NCBI GenBank assembly: GCA_043720875.1
Contig: JAYSRU010000270.1
Location: forward strand, 1 to 7,335
Length of the DNA stretch: 7,335 bases
Origin: JAYSRU01 sp043720875
Lineage (GTDB): Bacteria; Bacteroidota; Bacteroidia; Flavobacteriales_D; Crocinitomicaceae
Direction of reading: 5' to 3'
The notes beneath the pieces are model-generated. The model had not been told where the DNA came from. It was given only the letters and a program-made list of their open reading frames with translations, and did not search any database. Below are positions 1-6,294 of this stretch, piece by piece. Position 1 is the stretch's first letter; every line of letters starts with the position of its first letter. Made by a program: the position numbers and the translations under genes.

Positions 1-2
1 TT

Positions 3-356
3 GCTGGAGGTTTTTTTAGTCCGAATGCAGAAGATTTATTACGAATTCGCAAAGACATTGAATTGAATTTTGAAGATTGGTTCGCCATATTAAATACAAG
101 TGAATTTAAGAAGCATTTTGGGGCACTTCAAGGTAAGAAATTAAAAACTTGTCCAAAAGGTTTTGCAAAAGATCACGCAGGATTAGAGTTATTGAAGTAC
201 CAGCAATTTATAATTAAACATTCATTCACCGACGCAGAAGTTAAAGCGTCAAACTTTAGAGAGAAAATCAGTGAAATCTTATTTGCGTTTAGACCATTTT
301 TTGATCACATGAGTGAAGTTTTGACTACCGACGCTAATGGAGAATCAATTGTATAA
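3..356 (+). CDS. DUF2461 (TIGR02453) family protein, C-terminal part only
   Basis: The reading frame is open from the left edge, so the gene starts outside the window; 117 residues and the TAA stop are visible. The first visible residues (AGGFFSPNAEDLLRIRKDIE) continue directly into the rest, so the in-frame TTG at 63 is not the true start. Family features are the Gly-Gly followed by a P-x-x-E-D-L-x-R-I-R helix, then EFKKHFG, a KLKTCPKGF-x-KDH segment and LLKYQQFIIKH, which match the second half of DUF2461 as I know it (usual length about 220 residues, so roughly half is missing here). The biochemical role of DUF2461 is not established; a cytosolic protein is likely because no signal or membrane segment is seen. 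It ends 75 bases before miaE, which has its own promoter, so the two need not form an operon. Confidence 0.85.
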   Translation, partial: AGGFFSPNAEDLLRIRKDIELNFEDWFAILNTSEFKKHFGALQGKKLKTCPKGFAKDHAGLELLKYQQFIIKHSFTDAEVKASNFREKISEILFAFRPFFDHMSEVLTTDANGESIV

Positions 357-383
357 TTAATATTGACTATTGATTGTAAAGGC

Positions 384-416
384 TTGTCATATATCCTTCT
401 GCAGTTGTTATCTTTG
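384..416 (+). promoter_or_regulatory. Bacteroidota-type promoter of miaE
   Basis: A perfect TAnnTTTG -7 box (TATCTTTG, 409-416) lies 15 bases before the ATG at 432. A TTG triplet at 384-386 is 22 bases upstream of it, within the range accepted for the -33 box of the Bacteroidota primary sigma factor. Transcription would start at about 421-424, giving a leader of only about 10 bases. This supports 432 rather than the upstream TTG at 363 as the miaE start, because the promoter would lie inside any longer coding region. Confidence 0.6.
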
Positions 417-431
417 TTTAAAATTAAACAA

Positions 432-1013
432 ATGCTAGGACTTAAACTTCCGACAGACCCTAGGTGGGTGAATATTGTAGAAACAAATATTGAGGAGATA
501 TTGACAGATCATGCCTGGTGTGAGCAAAAGGCTGCTACCAATGCAATCACCATTATTACCTTCAATTCTGAATACCCAGAATTGGTTTCTCAAATGTTAG
601 CCATAGCAAAAGAAGAAATTGAACATTTTGATCAGGTCCATGAAATGATCAAGAAAAGGAATATGATTCTAGGCAGAGAAAGAAAAGATCCTTACGTTGG
701 TGAATTGTATCAATTTATCAATAAAGGAGGTTCTCGGATACAAGGTTTAGTAGAGCGCTTACTTTTTTCAGCGCTAATTGAAGCGAGATCTTGTGAACGG
801 TTTAAGGTGTTGTCGGACAATATTAAAGATGAGGAATTGTCTGAGTTCTATAGAGATTTGATGATTTCAGAAGCGGGACATTATACTACATTTTTAGCAG
901 CTGCCCGTAAGTATGGAGTAGGAATAGATGTGGACAAAAGATGGCAAGAATGGTTGGATTTTGAAGGTGGTGTCATCGCAAAGTATGGAAATTCTGAAAC
1001 GGTTCATGGTTAA
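432..1013 (+). CDS. miaE: tRNA-(ms2io6A37) hydroxylase MiaE
   Basis: Ferritin-like di-iron monooxygenase that hydroxylates the isopentenyl group of 2-methylthio-N6-isopentenyladenosine at position 37 of tRNAs reading UNN codons, the last step after MiaA and MiaB. Counting from ATG 432 the protein has 193 residues, normal for this family in Bacteroidota. The four-helix-bundle metal ligands are all present: Glu31 (CEQKAA), Glu62 and His65 (KEEIEHF), Glu117 (IEARSCERF), and Glu147 and His150 (SEAGHY). The spacing of about 30 residues between each first Glu and the following E-x-x-H is as expected. The frame is open back to a TTG at 363, but those 23 codons do not resemble MiaE and contain the promoter. 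The conserved MLGLKLPTDPRW beginning marks the real N terminus. The gene converges on the DUF1569-like gene with 19 bases between stop codons. Confidence 0.93.
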   Translation: MLGLKLPTDPRWVNIVETNIEEILTDHAWCEQKAATNAITIITFNSEYPELVSQMLAIAKEEIEHFDQVHEMIKKRNMILGRERKDPYVGELYQFINKGGSRIQGLVERLLFSALIEARSCERFKVLSDNIKDEELSEFYRDLMISEAGHYTTFLAAARKYGVGIDVDKRWQEWLDFEGGVIAKYGNSETVHG

Positions 1014-1032
1014 TCCAACGTAAGTAACCTTG

Positions 1033-1485
1033 CTAAATCAATCCAAACTGCTTAAAATGGTGCGTTAAATGTTTTTTATTTAATAATTGCCATTGGGTAT
1101 AATTCAGTTGCCCATAAAACGGGTGAAGACTTGTTTTGGCGTCGTTACCAGCGAAATATTCTTCAAAATAAAGTAATTCATCCACCAGTTCATCCAGCGC
1201 TAATTCAATTTCTTCATTGCGTAAGGGAACATTTTTACCAGCAAATGGAACCTCAATGTTGTGTGCCATTTCTGCGTCGGTGGTAAGCCAATATTGCATT
1301 TTAACAATACGCTCAGCATCTGTAATGACTGCCGTTACAGGAATTTTTTCTGTTGCAATTGCTATGGCATCACTCAAATGCTCGATCATGCGCTGTGCAC
1401 TCATATCGCCCCAAAGTGGCTGAGTATCTGGCGCAAGTTTTTCTAAAATGGGAAGAATTGTTTCTAGTTCAGTGTTGTTTAACAT
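1033..1485 (-). CDS. DinB/DUF1569-like putative metal-binding protein
   Basis: A 150-residue soluble protein resembling the DUF1569 branch of the DinB/YfiT four-helix-bundle superfamily. Visible signatures are the opening KLAPDTQPLWGDMSAQRMIEH, which places a His at residue 36 at the end of a helix, a SLHPFYG turn with His121 followed by an aromatic LNYTQW helix start, and a closing KKHLTHHFKQFGL helix with His139, His142 and His143. In the superfamily three such histidines bind a divalent metal, and some members are thiol-dependent transferases or isomerases. The substrate here is unknown. Its ATG overlaps the end of the lipid kinase gene by 7 bases (ATGTTAA), so translation is probably coupled and both are made from one mRNA. 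I am confident of the fold family but not of any reaction. Confidence 0.75.
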   Translation of the reverse strand: MLNNTELETILPILEKLAPDTQPLWGDMSAQRMIEHLSDAIAIATEKIPVTAVITDAERIVKMQYWLTTDAEMAHNIEVPFAGKNVPLRNEEIELALDELVDELLYFEEYFAGNDAKTSLHPFYGQLNYTQWQLLNKKHLTHHFKQFGLI

Positions 1486-2372
1486 GCGAAGTTGTAATTT
1501 GCTCCGACCAAGATACTTAAACTTTTGGGTACGATTTGAATATTTAACTCTTTTCGTACTAAAAATGGTTCTCCATCGTAATGAGCGATTGTATCTTCTA
1601 ATACAATTCTCATTTTCTTAAACTTTCTAACTTCAGAGAAACGCGACTTGTTAGCAGTGCGTTGAAAAAATCTCCAAACAACCGAAGGAGCTGAAAGAAT
1701 ACTAAAAGGTTTCAAAATACATAATTCCAATTCACCGTCCGCAACATTAGAATCTGGACTCACGCAAAAACCGTTTCCAAATTCTGACGCGTTAGCTACA
1801 GTACATAAAATAACCGATAAATCTTCTTTAACTCCATCCAACTCAATACTCATTTTTGCCGGTTTGTAACGTGCATATTCCTTAAAAACAAGTTTAATGT
1901 AACTCCAGAAACCTCTAGAATGATATTCGTCAAATCGTTTTGCAATCAATGCGTCAAAAGCGTAACCCCCGGTTCCAAGAAATGGTTTGTCATTCACTAA
2001 ACCTGTATCCATTCGTAAACTTGAATTGTCATTGATGCATTCAATAGCTTTTCTAATGTCAAGTGGTATTTTCATGTGTCTAGCAAGGCCGTTTCCTGAT
2101 CCTGCAGGAATGATTGCGAGTTTTGTTTTGGTACCAATCAGTGCAGTACCAACTTCATGTACAGAGCCATCTCCACCAACTGCACATACAATATCAAATC
2201 CGTCAAGAGCAGATTCTAGTGCAATTTTTTTAGCGTGTTTTCTGTATTCAGTAATGGTAATATCGTAATCAAATTTTGTATGATCCAGGTATTTTTCTAT
2301 CATGTCGGGAATGGACCCTTTTGCTCCAACTCCTGATATTGGATTAATGATAAATCTTATTTTCTGTTTCAT
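1479..2372 (-). CDS. Diacylglycerol kinase catalytic-domain (YegS/DagK-type) lipid kinase
   Basis: A 297-residue cytosolic enzyme of the DAGK_cat family, which phosphorylates a lipid hydroxyl (diacylglycerol, phosphatidylglycerol or a sphingoid base) with a nucleotide triphosphate at the membrane face. The N-terminal nucleotide-binding half has the starting strand FIINPISGVG (7-16), the glycine loop GGDGS at 66-70 with Glu73 following, and PAGSGNGLARH at 89-99. The C-terminal beta-sandwich half has a DTGLVN segment, a GGYAFDALIAKRF segment, the DGELE strand and YDGEP near 265-269, whose Asp and Glu are typical of the family. One small variation is GGDGSVHEV where many relatives have GGDGTxNEV. 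Length and both halves are complete, so it should be active; the lipid substrate cannot be read from sequence. It heads a two-gene unit with the overlapping DUF1569-like gene. Confidence 0.92.
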   Translation of the reverse strand: MKQKIRFIINPISGVGAKGSIPDMIEKYLDHTKFDYDITITEYRKHAKKIALESALDGFDIVCAVGGDGSVHEVGTALIGTKTKLAIIPAGSGNGLARHMKIPLDIRKAIECINDNSSLRMDTGLVNDKPFLGTGGYAFDALIAKRFDEYHSRGFWSYIKLVFKEYARYKPAKMSIELDGVKEDLSVILCTVANASEFGNGFCVSPDSNVADGELELCILKPFSILSAPSVVWRFFQRTANKSRFSEVRKFKKMRIVLEDTIAHYDGEPFLVRKELNIQIVPKSLSILVGANYNFAC

Positions 2373-2456
2373 AACCGTTTCAAAAAAAATTCAAACTGGA
2401 TCGGCGTTGATTCAGTTTGTTAATATTTGGTTAACGGATTACCAATTTTCGTGCCT

Positions 2457-2474
2457 CAACTTATTATTAAGTTG
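2457..2474. repeat. Short inverted repeat after the feo operon
   Basis: A perfect 7-base inverted repeat, CAACTTA and TAAGTTG around a 4-base loop, sits 16 bases beyond the stop of the small gene at 2490-2594 and before the lipid kinase gene. It could form a stem-loop at the 3' end of the feo mRNA. The stem is AT-rich and no T run follows on either strand, so it is not a convincing intrinsic terminator. The rest of 2373-2489 shows no clear promoter match. Confidence 0.3.
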
Positions 2475-2489
2475 TAAAAATCACTTATT

Positions 2490-2594
2490 CTACTTGCATT
2501 TATCGCAAGATCCTTTGTTTGTCTTGAAAAAAAACTTTTTGATCAAGTAGGAAATAGCAATAAATAAAATTGAAAAAGCTAGAAATGTTTGCAC
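2490..2594 (-). CDS. FeoB-associated Cys-tailed single-pass membrane peptide
   Basis: A 34-residue gene starting with GTG one base after the feoB stop (TAA-A-GTG) and ending in TAG. The protein is one hydrophobic helix at residues 4-18 (FLAFSILFIAISYLI), then a basic stretch (KKFFFKTNKG), then a tail SCDKCK with Cys30 and Cys33. This architecture, length and position match the FeoB_associated family (PF12669), whose members in Bacteroidota and Firmicutes follow feoB and end in a cluster of cysteines. By analogy with other small Feo partners it may help FeoB in the inner membrane, perhaps by handling Fe(II) or sensing redox state with a cytosolic C-x-x-C pair; this is inference. By the positive-inside rule the basic Cys tail faces the cytoplasm. 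An upstream in-frame TGA lies inside feoB and there is no ATG or TTG between, so GTG is the only usable start. The family usually has a slightly longer tail with more cysteines. Confidence 0.8.
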   Translation of the reverse strand: MQTFLAFSILFIAISYLIKKFFFKTNKGSCDKCK

Positions 2595-2595
2595 T

Positions 2596-4542
2596 TTATT
2601 CGAAAATTTTGAAGGTCACAAAAGCCATGCCGTAAGCAAGGATTCCAAGGTAGGCTGTCTGAAAAAGTGGCCATTTCCAAGATTTTGTTTCTCGTTTTAC
2701 AATACTAAGTGTAGCCATGCATTGCATAGCAAATACGTAGAATACCATTAAGCTCAAGCCTGACGCCAAATTCCATACAGGTTTATTGGTTCCACTTATT
2801 TTTTCGGCTTTCATTTTAGCAAGCAAACTACTTCTTTTGTCTTGGTTCACTGAATAAATTGTAGCCAATGAACCGACAAAAACTTCTCGCGCAGCAAACG
2901 ATGCAATTAATGAAATTCCTATTTTCCAATCATATCCTAAGGGTTTTATTGCAGGTTCAATTGTTTTTCCGATTATCCCCATAAAAGAGTTTTCAAGTTT
3001 TGCACTTGCCACTTTTGCTTCATAGTTTTCGATGTTTTCACCTTTTTGTGGTTTTGGAATTTCACGGATACTTTTTTGAATAGCATCTCCCCATCCGTAA
3101 CTTGCTAAAAACCACAATAATACCGAAATTGCTAATATGATTTTTCCAGCATCGAAACAAAATGTTTTAACTTTTAGCATGAGGTCAATACTAATATTTG
3201 CCCATCTAGGAGCTTTATAGGTCGGTAATTCTAGGAGTAAAAAACTTGCTTCTTTGCTTTTAAAAATTAAGTGTAAAATCCAAGCCATGAGTAAGGCAAA
3301 TACAATTCCCATTAAATAGAGTCCGAGTAAAACCAATCCTTGCAGGCTAAAAATACCAGCGACCATGGTTTTTGGTATAACCAATGCAATTAATATTGAA
3401 TATACCGGAATTCTGGCGCTACAACTCATTAACGGTGCAACCAAGATTGTAATTAAGCGTTCCTTTGCATTTGGTATTGTTCGCGTTGCCATTACCCCAG
3501 GGATAGCGCAAGCCACGCTCGACATAAGTGGAACAATGCTTCTTCCTGCCATTCCAAAAGGTCTCATTAATCTATCGAAAAGGAATACAACACGTGCCAT
3601 ATATCCAGATTCTTCCATCAAGCTTAGAAAGAAAAAGAGTAACGTGATTTGAGGAACAAAGATTAAAACGCCACCTAGTCCAGGAATAATGGCTTCGCTA
3701 ATAATATCAGTAGTTACTCCGGCTGGAAGCACAGATTTTGTCCATTCCGAAAAGTAACCAAATGAAGTATCAATGAAATCCATTGGTATAGAAGCAAAGC
3801 TGTAAATCAATTGAAAGACACTAAATAAGACAGTAAAAAGAATTATATATCCCCAAAATGGATGCAAGAGTACTTTGTCTATTCTATTTGTTTTATTGGT
3901 TCGAATTCCATCGTTTTCTGATTGAATCAATGGAATAATTGCTTGAATTCGTTGTGATCGTTCGATGTTGTCTACTTTTTGACTTTCAAGATCATCTTTC
4001 GAAGCAGGACGATAATTTGAATGCTTATCACGAACATCAATTAGCTGTAATTGTTTAGATATGGCATCTTTTAGACGATCAATTCCAAGTTTTATTCTAG
4101 CATTGCATTGTACCAAGGTGATGCCGTTAAATTGATTGGCTAGGGCATCTAAATCAATTTTGATGTTCTTACTTTGTGCAATATCCATCATATTTAAGAC
4201 CACAAGGTAAGGTATATTAAGGTCGTTAATTTGCGTGAGTAAAAACAGATTGCGTTCTAAATTTGATGCGTCAAGTGTAATAATTGCCAGATCTGGGTAG
4301 TCGCTGTGATTCGTATTGGTTAAAACATCGTAAACAATTTCTTCATCTTTTGAATTTGGATAAATGCTGTACGTGCCAGGGAAATCAATTAGCTCAATTG
4401 AAAATTCATTAAGCTGAAAGTTCGCACTGTAGCGATCTACAGTAATGCCTGGAAAATTTCCTACTTGTTGTTTTGCTCCGGTTAAACTATTGAAAATGGA
4501 ACTTTTACCGGTATTTGGATTTCCAAAAAGTGCTACTTTCAT
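2596..4542 (-). CDS. feoB: Ferrous iron transporter FeoB (GTPase-permease)
   Basis: Inner-membrane Fe(II) uptake protein of 648 residues. The N-terminal G domain has G1 GNPNTGKS (7-14), the G2 Thr in FPGITVDR (30-37), G3 DFPG (53-56), G4 NMMD (117-120) and a G5-like CNAR (146-149). A linker/helical domain follows (about 166-225), then a polytopic membrane region from about 229 to the C terminus. Within it are EESGYMAR (310-317), the first gate repeat with VACAIPGVMATR (Cys345), and PLMSCSARIPVY (Cys374); these two cysteine-bearing segments are the conserved core of the permease. AAREVFVGSL and a final pair of helices come later. It is shorter than the E. coli protein (773) but within the normal range for Bacteroidota. 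The start ATG overlaps the feoA stop in ATGA, so the two are translationally coupled. Confidence 0.97.
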   Translation of the reverse strand: MKVALFGNPNTGKSSIFNSLTGAKQQVGNFPGITVDRYSANFQLNEFSIELIDFPGTYSIYPNSKDEEIVYDVLTNTNHSDYPDLAIITLDASNLERNLFLLTQINDLNIPYLVVLNMMDIAQSKNIKIDLDALANQFNGITLVQCNARIKLGIDRLKDAISKQLQLIDVRDKHSNYRPASKDDLESQKVDNIERSQRIQAIIPLIQSENDGIRTNKTNRIDKVLLHPFWGYIILFTVLFSVFQLIYSFASIPMDFIDTSFGYFSEWTKSVLPAGVTTDIISEAIIPGLGGVLIFVPQITLLFFFLSLMEESGYMARVVFLFDRLMRPFGMAGRSIVPLMSSVACAIPGVMATRTIPNAKERLITILVAPLMSCSARIPVYSILIALVIPKTMVAGIFSLQGLVLLGLYLMGIVFALLMAWILHLIFKSKEASFLLLELPTYKAPRWANISIDLMLKVKTFCFDAGKIILAISVLLWFLASYGWGDAIQKSIREIPKPQKGENIENYEAKVASAKLENSFMGIIGKTIEPAIKPLGYDWKIGISLIASFAAREVFVGSLATIYSVNQDKRSSLLAKMKAEKISGTNKPVWNLASGLSLMVFYVFAMQCMATLSIVKRETKSWKWPLFQTAYLGILAYGMAFVTFKIFE

Positions 4543-4778
4543 TCGATTGACCTTACTTCTATTTTTGCTGCATCATCTTTACGAAGCGACAGCAATTGTT
4601 TATTGAATTCGATAGCAATTGGACCGTTAAATGGTGCTTTGTGCATCATTTTACCTATTTTACCTATGTATAAACCAAATTCTAAGCACTTGTTTTCCAA
4701 CACACTATCCGAAAATTTTAATATTTCAAATAAATGATTATTATTTAAATTACTAAGCTTGATAGGATCTGACATCAT
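4539..4778 (-). CDS. feoA: FeoA family ferrous iron transport protein
   Basis: A 79-residue cytosolic protein with the SH3-like FeoA fold that accompanies FeoB. The visible pattern is the usual one: a first strand (IKLSNL), a helix ending in CLEFGLYIGKIGKMMHKAPF, where family members have a G-hydrophobic-x-x-G turn after the helix, then a strand GPIAIEF and a final LLSLRKDDAAKIEV segment equivalent to the typical alanine-rich LR-x-x-DA-x-x-I-x-V ending. It is first in the operon and overlaps feoB by 4 bases. Two consecutive ATG codons (4778 and 4775) are both possible starts. FeoA is thought to tune FeoB activity or assembly; its exact role is unsettled. Confidence 0.9.
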   Translation of the reverse strand: MMSDPIKLSNLNNNHLFEILKFSDSVLENKCLEFGLYIGKIGKMMHKAPFNGPIAIEFNKQLLSLRKDDAAKIEVRSIE

Positions 4779-4782
4779 TACA

Positions 4783-4790
4783 CAAAAATA
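4783..4790 (-). promoter_or_regulatory. Possible -7 box of the feo operon
   Basis: TATTTTTG on the minus strand fits TAnnTTTG and lies 4 bases before the first feoA ATG. Transcription would begin at or within a few bases of the start codon, giving a leaderless or nearly leaderless mRNA. No good TTG -33 box is found at the right distance, so this may be a weak or activator-dependent promoter, or a chance match in AT-rich DNA. Confidence 0.35.
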
Positions 4791-4813
4791 GGAACACTTA
4801 TTTGAAATCTTCC

Positions 4814-4829
4814 TACCTTAAAAAAGGTA
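4814..4829. repeat. Inverted repeat between the DUF4956 gene and feoA
   Basis: Perfect 6-base inverted repeat TACCTT-AAAA-AAGGTA in the 61-base gap between the DUF4956 stop and feoA. It lies 23 to 38 bases upstream of the candidate feoA -7 box, a place where a repressor would block the -33 region, so it could be an operator of an iron-responsive regulator. The CCTT/AAGG core is reminiscent of DtxR/MntR-type sites, but the half-site spacing is longer than in those I know. It could alternatively be a weak hairpin ending the polyphosphate operon; no T run follows it on the minus strand. Confidence 0.35.
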
Positions 4830-4839
4830 TTAACACTAA

Positions 4840-5526
4840 TTATTCTCCAGAACTTTCGCCGTTATAATCGCTCATAGCCTGTTCATCGCCGTAGTAGAAA
4901 ATTCTTATCTGTGCGGTGTCATTTAAAAAGTTAATCTTCCCAACTTCTATGCGATTGATTACTAATCCAGTACGTTTTTCAAGGTCAGCTTTCATTTCAG
5001 CTTGTTTTTCAGGGACGATTAAATCGATGCGCTCATAAGTAACCATTTTTCGCGTTTCATGTTTTAACAAAAACACAAATTCTAGACTATACGCAATGGC
5101 AATCACGCCGATGTTAATGAAAGCGGTTTCAGCGATTGTAAGTTGTTTATCAGCAAGTGAATTAACCACCGAAACACCGATCACAACAAATAAATAGGTC
5201 ATTTCTTTGATTTCAATTGCATCGGTTCGATATCGTATGATGCCAAATATTGCGAAAAGTCCAAGTCCCATACCTGTGTCAATATCAATTTTGTTCAAGG
5301 CTAAGCACAGAAAGAAGGTTATAAATCCAATTAAGAAATAGGTGAATAGATAATCTTTCCTTAATGTTTTGGGATAATATAAAAATCTAATAATTATAGT
5401 TAATGCAACAAGGTTTAATCCAGTTTTGACTACTAAAGGCCAAAAAGAAGTAGGGTCAAAAAAACGGAAAGAGTAAAAATCCGTAACAACAGGCTCTTGT
5501 GTAGCCAATAACATACTTAGCAACAT
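4840..5526 (-). CDS. DUF4956 multi-pass membrane protein, partner of the VTC-domain protein
   Basis: A 228-residue integral membrane protein. Likely membrane segments are at about 31-51, 59-77, 85-97 (glycine-rich, possibly re-entrant or a half helix), 110-125 and 135-155, followed by a soluble C-terminal domain of about 70 residues. The family hallmark is the segment GLFAIFGIIRYRTD (89-102) continuing to IEIKEMTYLF (104-113); its Arg98, Arg100, Lys107 and Glu108 are charged residues next to membrane segments and could contact a polyanion. The gene starts 5 bases after the stop of the VTC-domain gene, and this pairing recurs in many bacteria, which argues for a complex. No function is established for DUF4956. 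A role as membrane anchor or channel for polyphosphate is inference. The 61-base gap to feoA holds an inverted repeat and a weak promoter. Confidence 0.88.
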   Translation of the reverse strand: MLLSMLLATQEPVVTDFYSFRFFDPTSFWPLVVKTGLNLVALTIIIRFLYYPKTLRKDYLFTYFLIGFITFFLCLALNKIDIDTGMGLGLFAIFGIIRYRTDAIEIKEMTYLFVVIGVSVVNSLADKQLTIAETAFINIGVIAIAYSLEFVFLLKHETRKMVTYERIDLIVPEKQAEMKADLEKRTGLVINRIEVGKINFLNDTAQIRIFYYGDEQAMSDYNGESSGE

Positions 5527-5531
5527 AATTT

Positions 5532-6287
5532 TTATTTTTTAAAGTTAATGGTTAAAAGTTTAAGTAATTTTTCTTTGAATCGATTGTATTTTATGCCTTC
5601 AGTTTTATGTAATTCTATTGTGCCTATGCAATATTTTGATAGGCGATAAGGTCTAATTTTATATTTTTTCATTAATGCAAAGAAAGGAGCATTCCTGTCA
5701 ACCTCTTCTTGCTTTAATTCCGCAATCACAAGTTGGTTAAACTGAATTTTTTCCTCTTCCCATTTAAAGGTAAGGTTAAAGTCAAGTGTAAGTCTTTCAT
5801 TCAGCTCTACACTGACCAATGTTAAGCGATTAAAACTATTCCACATGGTAGGTTTAAGTTCCTTATCATTCATGGTTATTTTAGAAATAAAATCTTTGTG
5901 ATCTTGACCTAATACCTCAACTATATTGTCTACTTTAATTCTCTTTTTATCTGTTCTTCCTTTTGTTTTGTGCTTAATTTCAAGAAAACTTAAATCCGAT
6001 TCGGTATAATTTCGAAAACGCACCTTGAATCGATCCGTTTTACCATTATGGTGATCTCGGTAAAAACTGAATTTTTCATCATCAAAATAAAGCGATTCAT
6101 AAAATGGTTTTCGCGTTCCTTTAACCTCAAGAATTTTATATGATTTGGATAATTCAGGTAAGAATGTAATTAATTCCTCAACAGAGAATGCAAATTTTGT
6201 ATCAACACGGTTCATTAATTTAACGGTGTCCATCTCTTCCAAGGTTATTGGTGTCATCGATTGTAATACATTTTCTAATTCTGTCAT
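5532..6287 (-). CDS. VTC-domain (polyphosphate polymerase-like) protein
   Basis: A 251-residue soluble protein with the VTC domain of the triphosphate tunnel metalloenzyme superfamily. In yeast Vtc4 this domain makes polyphosphate from ATP inside a basic beta-barrel tunnel. The tunnel residues can be matched in order: Arg27 and Lys31 in NRVDTKF, the YESLYFDD strand (63-70), Arg90 and Arg92 in RFKVRFRNY, Glu103 and Lys105 in LEIKHKTKGR, Arg154, Arg165 in ERLTLDF with Asp169, the metal-binding Glu190 and Lys192 in AELKQ, and Ser217-Lys218-Tyr219 near the end. The protein is only the catalytic core: there is no SPX sensor domain and no membrane helix, both of which flank the core in the yeast complex. 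The membrane part may be supplied by the DUF4956 gene 5 bases downstream. Another tunnel-enzyme reaction, such as a triphosphatase, cannot be excluded, but the residue pattern favours the polymerase branch. Confidence 0.88.
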   Translation of the reverse strand: MTELENVLQSMTPITLEEMDTVKLMNRVDTKFAFSVEELITFLPELSKSYKILEVKGTRKPFYESLYFDDEKFSFYRDHHNGKTDRFKVRFRNYTESDLSFLEIKHKTKGRTDKKRIKVDNIVEVLGQDHKDFISKITMNDKELKPTMWNSFNRLTLVSVELNERLTLDFNLTFKWEEEKIQFNQLVIAELKQEEVDRNAPFFALMKKYKIRPYRLSKYCIGTIELHKTEGIKYNRFKEKLLKLLTINFKK

Positions 6288-6294
6288 GCTTCCA

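Noticed and set aside
63..356. A complete 97-residue gene starting at TTG 63
   Set aside because: The frame is open to the left edge and the upstream residues fit the DUF2461 family, so the gene is truncated by the window rather than starting here.
363..431. Upstream TTG extension of miaE giving a 216-residue protein
   Set aside because: The extra residues do not look like MiaE, the region carries a good promoter, and ATG 432 begins the conserved family N terminus.
1014..1032. Bidirectional terminator between the convergent miaE and DUF1569-like genes
   Set aside because: Only 19 bases separate the stops and no inverted repeat with a T run is present; transcripts probably overlap.
1217..1446. 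Two overlapping plus-strand open frames opposite the DUF1569-like gene
   Set aside because: They overlap each other and a gene with family motifs on the minus strand; no independent coding signal.
1987..2268. Plus-strand open frame of 93 codons opposite the lipid kinase gene
   Set aside because: It is antisense to the conserved GGDGS and PAGSGNG motifs of the kinase, which explain the sequence fully.
2444..2474. Intrinsic terminator for the feo operon
   Set aside because: Inverted repeats occur (CAACTTA/TAAGTTG and a weaker TTGGT/ACCAA pair nearby at 2427-2445) but stems are AT-rich and no T tract follows, so only the repeat itself is reported.
2302..2550. Plus-strand open frame of 82 codons across the gap between the lipid kinase and feo genes
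   Set aside because: It starts inside the lipid kinase gene antisense, ends inside the small Cys-tailed gene antisense, and its sequence has no recognisable features.
3365..3652. Plus-strand open frame of 95 codons opposite feoB
   Set aside because: It lies wholly antisense to a conserved membrane core of FeoB and has no recognisable domain or promoter; it is a shadow frame.
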